From NCBI GenBank assembly GCA_027625915.1, contig JANTQA010000070.1, positions 1,121,001-1,185,000 on the forward strand: a DNA stretch of 64,000 bases, given 5' to 3'. This DNA is from Anaeramoeba flamelloides. Lineage: Eukaryota > Metamonada > Anaeramoebidae. Under the pieces are notes generated by a model. It was given only the letters and a program-made list of their open reading frames with translations. It did no database searches and was not told the origin of the DNA. Every line of letters begins with the position of its first letter. Within the stretch, counting starts at the first letter, position 1. Position numbers and translations under genes: made by a program. Shown in pieces: positions 1-10,575 of this stretch.

Positions 1-1448
1 GTGTAAGGTTCAATCAGGTCACTTTCTTATAATAGTGGATAATCGAACTTTATTAGTTTTTATTAACCCAATTCAAAAATGGAAAGAAAAAATCCTTGAA
101 GGAATTATAATTTTAATAATTGGTTTTTCATCGTCTTATCTTATCTTTTATTTTTATATGTTTAGGAATTGGAGATCTCAAAAAATATTGGATAATTTTT
201 ATTAATTTGTTGATCATTACCTAAATCCTGAAAAATTTTAAAATCAGAAAATTTTCAAGAAATGATTTTTTTTGACAATTTATCATTTCGCAGTTTGAAT
301 TGTGCCTTTGTAATTCCTTAAAAATTCTCTTTCAGGAAGAAAATTTGAGACTTGAGTATCTATCCATTTACCATGATTTTGCTCCGTACTTAAGGGGTAG
401 CTGAAAATAAAAATGATGATGTGAAATGCAATCATTTTGGTTAAAAAAACTCAAAAAATAGTAAACTTCAAGAGGATTTCAATAAAAAAATAATTCAATT
501 GAAAAAAAAAAAAAGCCACACGTTATATGGTAAAAAAGTAATATTTTCGGAAAAAAAAGAATTAATTGAATTCTCAATTTGCAAAAATTTCAATAATTAA
601 CAAAAAATTTACTTAACAAAAAAATTTTCATCTGATTTCAATTTAAAAAATTTAAATAATAATAAAAAAAAAATAAACAGATCTCCATTTAAAAAAATTC
701 ATATAAAAAAAAAAAAAAGTTACAAATGATTTTAAATTATAGAAATGTAAATAACAAAAAAAGTTTAAAAGAATTCTCAATTTCAAAAATTCAATAAATA
801 AAAAAAATCCAATCTTTTCTTGTTTAAAATTCAAAATGCATAAATATAATTACTCATTTCTTAATTGTAAATTTACAAAGAGTTAAATTTGTTCAATTTG
901 AGAAAAATTGTTTTCTTATTCGGTACAGAATAAATTTAATTCGATATAAGCTAATTTTTGGTTGTTTTATAACCCATCTAGATTCAACAAAGTAAGGGTG
1001 TTGTCACATTATTTTGATAAAAAAAACTCATTTATGTAATTAAAAAAATCTTTGAGATATTAAAAAGTGCCAAAGAGAGGCACTTCAAAACTAACATGGT
1101 TGTTTTTCAAAATTAAGAATTCACAAAAATACAAATTGGAAATTGAGTTTTTATCTTTTGCGTTTATTTTCCAAAAATGTTTCTTGATTTCTGGAGATCA
1201 TTTGCACTTCATAGGTTGGTTGGTTTTTGATTGGTATTAGATTTCTAATAAAAATCACTCAAAAATTTTTTTCCTTAAAAAAATTATCTTTCGGTAACGA
1301 ACCAACCACAAAAGCAATTTTTTTTCTCAAAAATTTCACGTTGAGATTGGAACAACAGTAAAAGATATTTTCACTTCGTATTTGGTATCTACCATACCTA
1401 AATTTGTGTCCAATTATAACTACTTTTTCTTTAATTAATGTATTAATC
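1..1448. other. Non-coding A+T-rich stretch
   Basis: No reading frame here has a natural amino-acid mix; the longest open frame (652-834) is mostly Phe and Leu from T runs. A perfect 7-bp stem (AAGTGCC, 7-nt loop, GGCACTT) lies at about 1066-1086. The stretch may hold the 3' end of the minus-strand gene at 1449-2102. I see nothing else in it. Confidence 0.5.
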
Positions 1449-2102
1449 TTAATGAACAGTATAATAATCGAGATCTTTCATAAAAAGAAAGTTAATCGCT
1501 TTGTATTTAGTTCGTAAAAAAAAAAATACCATTTTTGGGTTGTGTAGTTTTGTCCAACTTTCAATTCTAAAGAAAATAGAATTAAAATTTGAGAAAAAAT
1601 TCGAAAGGGCCCTCTTTTTAATTTTAAACAAGATTTTTTTATTGAAAAGCGAAAATGTGAAAAAAATTTTAAAAAGAAAAAAAACTTGTTTTTTGTTTTT
1701 AGTTTTGTTGGTAGTAATTAAACTGGCTTCAAAAAAGATTAGTTTTTGATATAAATATAAGGCGATCAATAGAAAAATTTGGATCTTTGTGATCAGTTTG
1801 ATAAACCCCCATTTATAAAAGAAAATTATTTTTACAAGAATTAAAAAAAAAAATAAAAAAAAAAGAATTAACAAACACATCAAATTGTCGATTGTTCTAT
1901 TTTTGTCTAAATTTGATTCGAGGTATACTTGGTAAACAATTTCTGGTGAAATTTTATGATAAAAAATATCAGTAATGCTTTTCACAACAGATCTGTGCTT
2001 TTCGAGAACAAATTTTTTTATTTGTCGAGAAGCATTCTTTTCTTTTTCATTCCTTTTGGACTTTTGGTTATTTGTGGTTAGCCTATGCTTTTTTTGAGAC
2101 AC
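1449..2102 (-). CDS. Putative small protein with CUE-like segment and hydrophobic tail
   Basis: A 217-codon frame starts at an ATG at 2102. At the A+T level seen here a chance frame this long is unlikely. Residues 1-40 are basic and hydrophilic. Residues about 42-75 (ITDIFYHKISPEIVYQVYLE, then IDNLM) follow the CUE ubiquitin-binding pattern: hydrophobic-hydrophobic-x-x-Phe, a SPE turn, and a helix ending in a Leu pair. Residues about 76-120 are strongly hydrophobic and could be one or two membrane helices. The remainder is Phe/Lys/Ile-rich and looks like translated non-coding DNA. A possible donor (AT/GTGTTT at about 1879-1876) could end a first exon just after the CUE-like part, in which case the tail is intronic. 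I do not recognise the protein as a whole; the CUE call is a pattern match by eye. Confidence 0.38.
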   Translation of the reverse strand: MSQKKHRLTTNNQKSKRNEKEKNASRQIKKFVLEKHRSVVKSITDIFYHKISPEIVYQVYLESNLDKNRTIDNLMCLLILFFLFFFLILVKIIFFYKWGFIKLITKIQIFLLIALYLYQKLIFFEASLITTNKTKNKKQVFFLFKIFFTFSLFNKKILFKIKKRALSNFFSNFNSIFFRIESWTKLHNPKMVFFFLRTKYKAINFLFMKDLDYYTVH

Positions 2103-5100
2103 TAAAGAATTATTATAAAAGATAGAACAAAGAAAATTAGTATTTTATTCTTGTTTTCAATTAAAAAGATGGTTGGATTTTTACTCTTTTTCGTTAGTTT
2201 TGTAAATTAAGAAAACGGGAAAAAATGAATTCTGATCAAATTTGTGTTACAGAAAATCTCATTACTTTTAAAAATCTTTTTCCTTTTGTTCAGTTTTCCA
2301 ATCACTTTGAAAGTATAAAAAGGTGTTGTAATTATTGAAAAGTGTTTGAAAGATTTGTAGCTTAATGAAAGTTATTGATTTTTTGGAAAGTAATTTCATT
2401 TGTACCTAATAACTTTAAAAAGTCTTAACCTTTTGAATCTTTTTTCATAAAAAAGAATTAAATTCTCTTGTTTTCAATTGTTTTAAAATCAAAAGAATAT
2501 AATATTTAACGTTTGCTCATATGAAAAAATAAAATTGAAAAAAAAAGTTAGACAGAACTACGGTGTTACTTAATATATATCTTGAATAATTAAGTTTATT
2601 TACATTATAATCAAAACTTACAGAACTTCAAATTCATGATTATATAGTATTTATTTTTGTCCTTAGTACCTCTTTTTTTAAAAAGTCTCTAGTGAAGAAA
2701 TAAAGATGTTTTTCTTGAAAGAAATCTAAATAAACCAAAGTTGAATTTTAGTAATAATTCAACTTGGAGATATTTATTTTCATTGATAATAACTAATAGT
2801 TTTGAAAAAAGCTGTACATATCAAATAAAACTGAAATAGAGAAAAAAAAATTCCTTCTGATAAAGATTGTTGTTTCATGTGTTGTCCAGAATTCAAAAGA
2901 ATATAACAAAATATAAGATTTTACTATATTCTGATAAATTCCTGACAACCTAAAGAAAATGTACATCATTAGCAAAGATTTTCTTGAAGTTTTCAGTTTA
3001 ATCCATAATATTAATAGATCTGATAAATAAACAGAAAACTCATGAAAAGATAACGGTGGTTTTCCAGATTTCAAAAGAATGTGGTTAAATCTTAGATTTT
3101 AGTTTATTTCGAAAATTAAAAATACCTAACTGAAGAGTAATAAATTATATATGTTTTTTTTTTTTTTTTTTTAATCAAAATAATAGAGTATCATCAAAAG
3201 GGAGTTTACTCGATTATTTTGAATTCTGGGAACCTTATGAAAAGTGTAATAGTTTTTTTAATTTTCAAAATAAACCAAAAATTTATTTAATTTTTGGTTT
3301 CTTTCTAGATTAAAAAAACCTAAAGAAAAGTGTCCGACGAGTGCCTAGGTTTTACAGAATTCAAAAGAGAAGAGAAAAACCAGACACTTCACTTGATTCG
3401 TTTGATTATGGAAAACCTAGGACTCTACGAATACTTTCGTTGCGTTTTTTTTTTTAAATTTTTGAAATAAATTAAAATCTAAGATTTAGCTAAATTCTTT
3501 TAAATTGTGGAAAACTGCCTTTAGCTTTTCATGGGTTTTTTGTTTATTTATAAAATCAATAGATTTTACAGAGATAATAGAAAAGTTCAAGATAATCTAC
3601 ACAATAGACACACACTTAATTTTTTTTTTTTTTAATTATTGAAATAAACCGCTGTATAGCTTTTCTAGAATTTCAGAGCGTGGAGCAAAATTAATAGATT
3701 TCACTTTATTCTTTTAATTCCTGGAAAATGTAGTACACAAAATATTTATCATAAGGGTTTTTTTTTCTATATTTTCTTTTATTGTGTGAATAATGTATTT
3801 TTAAAACTAACAAATATTAAACATCAAAGTAAATATCTCAAAGTTGTAATAAATTAGAATTCGTTTGTATATTTGTAATAAAAAAAAAAAATACCCGGAA
3901 AAGGTGGCTTTTTTTCTTGAATAGAGACTTTTAAAAAGAGTACTACTAAAAAAATAAATACAATAACTTCATGAATTTGAATTTCTGGTTCTTTTTTTAT
4001 AATGTGAATATACTTTATTATTAATGATGAAATTTTATCCAACTTAGTAGTTTTATCTAACTTGATTTTTTGATTTTATTTTTTAATTTATATGATATCT
4101 TCAATTAATTTTATTTTATTTTTTCTATTTAACTGGAATCATCTTTGACATGATATTAGTAATTCAAAAATAATTACAGGTTAAAAAGAAAGGGGTTTCT
4201 TAAATTAAAAGAAAGCAAAAAACAAAAAGACAAAAAGAGGAAAAAATAATTTCCTTATTTTTCGAAAATCCAAAATTATTTTCAATTTGAATGAAAATGA
4301 TATTATTCTCGTTCTTTCAACTGTTTTCCAGTGTAAAAATTTTTATTAATTAGTTTACTGTTTATTTATTTTGGCCTGATAATATTTAAATTATTTGTGT
4401 TAAAAGTACGTAAAAATGGGAAATAATCCTTTTTGCTTCATTTGTCTAAACATTTTTTTTTAATTATTTGTAAAAAAAAAAAAAATCCAGAAAAATCACC
4501 AAACATTTAAAAAAATTTCACACAATGCTTAATAAAAGAAGAAAAAAAGATTGATAATATGAATATTAATTTTTAATCTGATTATTTCTAAATATGGATT
4601 AATAAAAGTGCCTGTACAATTTGAGGGGTTTGGTAATAATCCTGAAAATTAAAAAAAATCAATAGCTTATTATATGATTTTTCTCAAGTTTTTCAAATAT
4701 TTTCAAAAAAATAAAATGAATTATTTTGAATTAATAATGAAAAATCAAGAAAATAAACTAGGAATTTTTAAATTAATTTATTAAAATACTAATAGTTCAT
4801 TATTTGGGGTACTGGCAATTTAATTCAAAAAAAAAAAAACATTATTTAATCTTTTAAATGTCAAAAAAGAATATAAAATTGTATATAAAAACAACAAATC
4901 ATAATTTTCGGATCTACGGAGATTCGTTCTTTAATGATTTTTCAAAGATTTTCAAAAAAAAAGATTTGAATTTCTAATTTTATTTGTATATATAAGTTAT
5001 CAGAAATTACTTAGGTAGAGATTTCATAAAAATAAAATTGTTCTACAAAATATTTCTTTTCCAAACTCAGAAAACCAAACAGAAAATATCAGATCTTTTT

Positions 5101-5918
5101 ACTTAAAAAATAATTCGAAACATTAATTGGAAAAATTAATTCTTCCTAAAAATGATACTGATAAATTCAAATATTATTTGATGAAATTTTTAGTTCAATT
5201 TCCCATTTTTGTAATCTAGGGGGTTCAACTTTTAAAACAACTCAAGAGTAAGAATATTTTGAAGGGGTAATTAATTTTACAAAGTGTCTCACATTTAAGC
5301 CAACTAAATGTTATATTCAAAATGTTAAAAAAAGATTTAAAAAAGGAAAATGGATTCAAAATTTTCAGATATTTATTTGAATTGTCTGTAATTCGTTTCT
5401 TGAAAACTGATAAAAGATTTTTTATATCAAGTTTGAATGACAACTTATTTCAAATAGTTTACTATAACCTTTGGGAAAAGAAAAATACAGAAGAGTTATT
5501 AATCCCTTAAAAAAATAAGTTTTGTGAAAACTTCAAATCTCAAGTCTTGGAAAGTCATGATTTTAATGTTTTTGTCAAGTGTACATTTGAAATTGGCGAA
5601 CGAACATCTTTAAATATTTCAATAATTGTCTATCAAAATATTTTATGATTTACTCATAAATTTAAGTTTATTTGCTTGTGAAATAAACCACACACTTCCA
5701 AGCTTAAATAACAAGTAAACCTTTTCAGTTAATCTAGATCAAATTGTCTGGATGATTAAAAAAAACAAAATCTGAAGGTAAATAAAAAAAACTTAACAAG
5801 AAAGAAAAACAATTTACTTGGTTGTTAGGTATTTGAAAATTATGACTTTTTGAAAGGTAATTTTTCATTTTTTTTTAAAAAATTAATATTTCTCTCACAA
5901 AAGAAACAAATAAACAAA
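2103..5918. other. Intergenic, upstream of CCT5
   Basis: This 3.8-kb stretch separates the divergent CUE-like ORF and CCT5. It contains the degenerate repeat cluster at 2880-3730, described separately. The open frames at 2793-3074 and 5322-5510 are short and have no recognisable motif. The 70 bases before the CCT5 ATG are T- then A-rich with no TATA element that I would defend. Confidence 0.5.
2880..3730. repeat. Degenerate cluster of a ~20-bp motif in both orientations
   Basis: Variants of TTTTGAATTCTGGAAAACC recur at about 3217-3234, 3404-3417, 3496-3515 and 3711-3729 on the plus strand. They occur as the reverse complement at about 2885-2900, 3063-3077 and 3353-3368. Two copies around 3342-3422 also share CCTAGGTTTT/AAAACCTAGG, forming an inverted pair. 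Spacing is irregular (50-200 bp). It looks like the remnant of a foldback element or diverged tandem array. Confidence 0.4.
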
Positions 5919-8900
5919 ATGCTTAGATTTGACTCATCTGGAAAACCTTTTATCATTATTCGTGACCAAGATCAAAAAGAAAGACTTACAGGATCTGAAG
6001 CCCGTAAAGCAAATATCCTTGCTGCAATGACTGTAGCAAATTTAATGAAAACTTCAATTGGTCCTCTTGGTATGGACAAAATCCTTGTCGATCAAGACGG
6101 AGAAGTTACAGCAACAAACGACGGCGCAACTATTCTTAAAAATGTAAAATTTTTCTTCCTTTTACACGAATGAAAGAAAACAAAACAGATTAATTCAACA
6201 AACAAAAACAAAAAATATCATATCTCTCTTTCTTAACAAATCCTTTCCTTACCTCTTTCACTTAAAAATTACTAACCCTATAAATTTTCTTCTTTAAAAG
6301 ATGCAAGTTGAAAACCCCATCGCCAAACTTTTAGTTGAATTAAGTCAAGGTCAGGACGACGAAATTGGTGATGGAACTACTAGTGTTGTTGTTTTAGCTG
6401 GTGCCTTATTGGAAGAATCCTTAAGTCTTCTTGAAAAAGGAATTCATCCTTCAAAAATTTCTGAAGGCTATGAAAAGGCTTGTGATATTGCCGTAAAGCA
6501 TCTTCTCAAAATCTGTGACAAAATTGAGTTTGATAAAGAAAATTATGGATCTTTAGTTAAGGCTGCTAAAACTTCTTTAGGCTCTAAAATGTTTGTAGTT
6601 TTGTTTCTCTCAATTTTTTTTTTTATCTTTCTTTTGCTTTTTTTTATTTTTTTTCTTCTAAAAAAAAAAAAACAAAAAACCTACGATCTCGAAAGTTTTT
6701 TTTTATTTTTTATTTTTTATTTAAACCTTTAAAGGGTTGAAGCTATGTCGTTGTTTTCTTTCTTTTTTGACATATTTAGATCTTTTTTTTTTTTTTTTTT
6801 TTTTTTGTGATAAAAAAGAAAACTTCACACAAAAATTCAATTTTTTCAATATTTTATCTCCTTAGTTTGATTCGTTCGTTTGCTTTCTCAAACACCCAAA
6901 TAAGAATTTTTTATTTTTAAAATATGATTTGGTATTGTTATTTATTGTTAAAACACAAATGTGAATTAATTTTTTCTTAAGAAATTACAGACAAATCAAC
7001 AAAAAATACTCAAAGTCACATTTACTCTTGAACTGGAAAGCAACTTCACCAAATTAAAACAATTAAATATTTGCTTTTATAATTAAAATATTCCCTCTGA
7101 ATTAGCAAAACTGGTTGGATTATAAATTTTTTCAAATTCAATTACAGCACCAAAAATAGATGTTGTTCATGATTTGAAAGAATAATTCTAACACAAATGT
7201 TTTGCTTATAATTGTAATTAAATACTTTCCACAAATTACTCAAATACCTTTTTTTTTTTCTTTTTCTATACTTGTATTCTCCTCTTTCTTAAATCCAAAA
7301 TTGTTTTAAAATAAATCCCCAAATCAATTCAAATTTTAGAGTCAATCAATACACTGAAAAAATTGCAAAAATTTCAGTTGAAGCAGTTCTTGCTGTTGCT
7401 GATCTTGAAAGAAAAGATGTAAGATTTGATCTTATTAAACTTGAAGGCAAAACTGGAGGCACACTTGGAGACACAGAATTGATTGATGGTATCATTATCC
7501 CAAAAAATTTTTCACACCCACAAATGCCAAAGCAAATCAAAAATGCCAAAATTGCCATTCTTACATGCCCATTTGAACCACCAAAACCAAAAACCGGTCA
7601 TAAATTAGATATTGACTCTGTCAAAAAATATAAAGAATTACTTGAAATTGAACAAAACTATTTTAAAGAAATGACAGATTTAGTAAAAAAATCTGGTGCT
7701 ACACTTGTTTTATGTCAATGGGGGTTTGACGACGAAGCTAACCATTTACTTTTACAAAAAAAATTACCTGCTGTTAGATGGGTTTCTGGAACAGATATTG
7801 AAGTAAATTTTTAATAATCTTTTTATTTATTATTTTTTTTCATTTTTTTTTTATCTTCTTTTTTTAATATTTGTTTTTCATTTTTTTAATATCTGAGGAT
7901 ACAAAAATGAACCAGATAGAAAGTGTCATGAATTATATTTTAAACTTTGATTTAAAATATTTGAAACAAAATTTAAAAGCAAAATTTCAAAACTAAATTG
8001 GGCCGAAAAATTTGAACAAATTAAAAAAATAAAAAAAAAAAATCTAAACTTCAAACAAAAAATGTAGAACAGTAAAATCCACAACCACAAATTAATTATT
8101 CTTATTATTAATTATTAAATCAAATATTAAATATCAAATCATAAATTAACATATCAAACTATCTATAATTATCAAAAAGTTTCAATTCAACACTATACAA
8201 TTGTTCTTTTATTTGTATTCTTAACATACCCTTTATCAAATTTACATCCCAAAACATTTAATTAGAAGAGTTTACTATAGAAATAAAACAATAATTAAGC
8301 TTTTTTTTTTTCAGGGAATTCCCGGCCTATAACAAAGTGAGGGCAGAGTGGTTTAAAGACATATTATGAGGATGTCAGTCATATAACAAAGTGAGGACAG
8401 AGTGATTTAAAGACTTTGTCAAACTTGAATGCCTAAAATTTCTAAAAACTCAAAAAAAGAAAATTCAAGAAAAAAATATAAAAACTTAAAAAGAATATTC
8501 TTGAAAAAATAAGTAAAATAATAAAAGAGAAAAATACTTATAAGCTAATAGCTAACATAAATTATAAATACATCTACAAACCAACGATCAAATTTTCTGA
8601 AAAACCGCTTAAATATAAGGGTAATAGGTTTCAGTTCAAACACGGCCACAAAAAATAAATAATTAAGCTATTTTTTTTTTATACAAGCCTTGTTAATTTA
8701 TAAAATTAATACCTTTATATAAAGCAGTGAAAAAAATACCTGAACATGAAAATAATCCCTGACAAGATTTGTAATTGTGAACATTATGAAAATTGATGTG
8801 TAATTTCTGAATAATTTTTTTTATTTAAAATCAAATCCTTTTTTTAAGATTCAAACTTTTAAAATTATAACCCACCCACTTATTAGAATGATAGTTAATG

Positions 8901-10575
8901 AAATTACAACTTTGCTCAAAACACCATTCAATCAAACAAAAAATGAGAATAAAAATTATCATTTTCCAAACGCTAGTAAACCTTCGTAAAACCCGATTGT
9001 TTTTCAAAAAAAGTTGATCTACTTTTGCTATCAAACAGTTACTTGAATATTCTGGAGACACATAACTTTAATGAACTTTAGGTGGGTTTATTACTAGGCT
9101 CATAAAAAATATTGGGTTATTTATAAAAAGGATTTGATTGAAAATAAAAGAAATTACACAACAATTTTCCTAATATTCACAATTAAAAATCTTTTCCTGG
9201 ATTATTTTCATGTCCGGTATTTTTTTTCCCTACTATAAATAACATTTCCACTTTTCGTAATGCAACAAGTTAAATATTTTAGTTAAAAAAGAGAACAAAA
9301 AGAAAAAGAAATAATAACTAAAAAAAAAAAAAAACAATTAAACACTAAACAATCAAACATTTTTATAAATTTAATAAAATTAAAATTAATTATTTAAAAT
9401 AATAAAAAACCAATCGAATCATGGTTTTAAAAACTTACCCATTGACATGAAATTTATTTAATTCAGGAATTAATTATTATTATTTTTTAGAAAGAAATGG
9501 CAAAAAAATAATGTAAACCCCCAATCTGGAAAGTATTTTTTTTTTTTAAAAGAAATCTCAAAAAAATAATTCATAGCATCGATTTGAAAAGTCTTTTTTT
9601 AAATGAATCCAAAACAATTAATTGCCTAAATAATAATTTTATTTTTAAATAATTAATTAGTTAATTGCAATTGCAACTGGCGCCAGAATCGTTCCAAGAT
9701 TTTCCGAATTAACAGAAAAAAAATTAGGAAAAGCAGGAATGGTCATCGAAAAATCTATTGGTACAACAGATGAAAAAATGATTGTAATTGAAAAGTGTTC
9801 AAATACAAAAACAGTTACAATTCTCGTTAAGGGAGGAAACAAAATGGTTGTTGAAGAAGGAAAAAGATCAATCCACGATGCACTCTGCGTAACTAGAAAT
9901 CTAATTAAAGACAATCGAATTGTTTATGGGGGAGGAGCTGCTGAAATCAGTTGCTCAGTTGCTGTAAATAAAGCTTCCAAAGAAGTAAACTTTTCTTTTT
10001 TTTTTTAATTCTGCTAAATTTTAATTATTTTTTTTTTTTTTTGTCTTATATTTTACTTTTGCTTTTTGTTTGTTTCTCTTTTCTATTTTTTGAATAATTT
10101 TTTTTTTTTTTTTGAATATTTTGAATTAATTTATCGATTTTTTTTTACTGATGATTTGATCACATTTTGATTTTTTACAATCTTTTGAATTAATTTCTTG
10201 ATTTGTTATCTTAATTTATTCATTTTTTTGTCCTTCTTATATGATCACATTTAATTTACACCAAAAAAGATTACAGGAGTTGAACAATATTCAATCAGAG
10301 CATTTTCACAAGCACTTTTATCCGTACCAATTGCCTTGGCTTCAAATTCAGGATTAAATTCTTTAGAAGCAGTCTCTGAAATTCAACTTAAACAAATGGA
10401 AAAAGAAAGTTCTTTCTTAGGAATTGATTGTCTTTCAAAAGGAACTAACAATATGAAAGAACAATATGTTTTTGATACACTAAGAGGAAAAATCCAAGAA
10501 TTTTTATTAGCAACACAAATGGCTAAAATGATCTTAAAAATTGATGATATTATTCGTCCAACTGGTCAATACTAA
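5919..10575 (+). CDS. CCT5: T-complex protein 1 subunit epsilon (CCT5)
   Basis: This is a subunit of the cytosolic CCT/TRiC ring, the ATP-driven chaperonin that folds actin, tubulin and WD-repeat proteins. Five exons join in frame: 5919-6143, 6301-6590, 7340-7802, 9661-9984 and 10270-10575. They give about 535 residues, against about 541 for the human protein. Visible group II chaperonin motifs are GPLGMDK (48-54), NDGAT (67-71) and GDGTT (98-102, nucleotide site). Later come the epsilon-like HPQMPK and [33 protein letters not shown] GGG (reads [10 protein letters not shown]) and a C-terminal [10 protein letters not shown]. Epsilon is favoured over other CCT subunits because the N-terminal [13 protein letters not shown] and the SHPQMPK segment match CCT5. 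The ATG at 5919 is chosen because homology begins there and no closer in-frame ATG lies upstream. The last acceptor (AAAAAAG/ATTACA) is the only one that keeps frame, but it lacks a pyrimidine tract. Confidence 0.93.
6591..7339 (+). other. CCT5 intron 2 (749 nt)
   Basis: The donor GTTTGTAGTT splits an Ile codon (AT/A) and the acceptor is AAATTTTAG/AGTCAATC. It contains long T and A runs (a T tract at about 6784-6806). I see no exon or repeat family in it. Confidence 0.7.
8329..8414 (+). repeat. Two direct 32-bp units, 54-bp period, tRNA A-box-like
   Basis: Copies at 8329-8360 and 8383-8414 differ at two positions (G to A). Each contains GGGCAGAGTGG or GGACAGAGTGA, which resembles the tRNA A-box (TRGCNNAGTGG) of Ser/Leu tRNAs. 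No B-box follows, so this is not a tRNA gene. A tRNA-derived SINE fragment is one reading; chance is another. Confidence 0.45.
8723..9234. mobile_element. MITE-like element with ~120-bp inverted arms
   Basis: The left arm (AGCAGTGAAAAAAATACC, then GAACATGAAAATAATCC, through AATCAAATCCTTTTT at about 8844) is repeated in reverse complement at about 9118-9234 (AGTAGGGAAAAAAAATACC, then GGACATGAAAATAATCC). The arms match closely over some 120 bp. The interior has no transposase. The CAGTG-like terminus recalls Tc1/mariner termini, but no TA target duplication is clear. Confidence 0.6.

Larger units (their letters stand above)
7803..9660 (+). other. CCT5 intron 3 (1,858 nt) carrying repeats
   Basis: The donor GTAAATTTTT follows a complete Glu codon and the acceptor AATTAATTAG precedes Leu-Ile-Ala-Ile-Ala. 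The intron is about tenfold longer than intron 1 (157 nt). It holds the 32-bp duplicated unit at 8329-8414 and the inverted-repeat element at 8723-9234. It contains no convincing nested coding sequence. Confidence 0.75.

Noticed and set aside
5322-5510. 62-codon frame upstream of CCT5
   Set aside because: It is Lys/Phe/Leu-rich with no recognisable domain, and the length is expected by chance over this much sequence.
5850-5918. Upstream extension of CCT5
   Set aside because: The extended frame begins at TTG and encodes a Phe/Lys run absent from CCT5 proteins; the ATG at 5919 starts the homology.
8329-8414. A tRNA-Ser or tRNA-Leu gene
   Set aside because: Only an A-box-like motif is present; there is no anticodon arm, B-box or acceptor stem.
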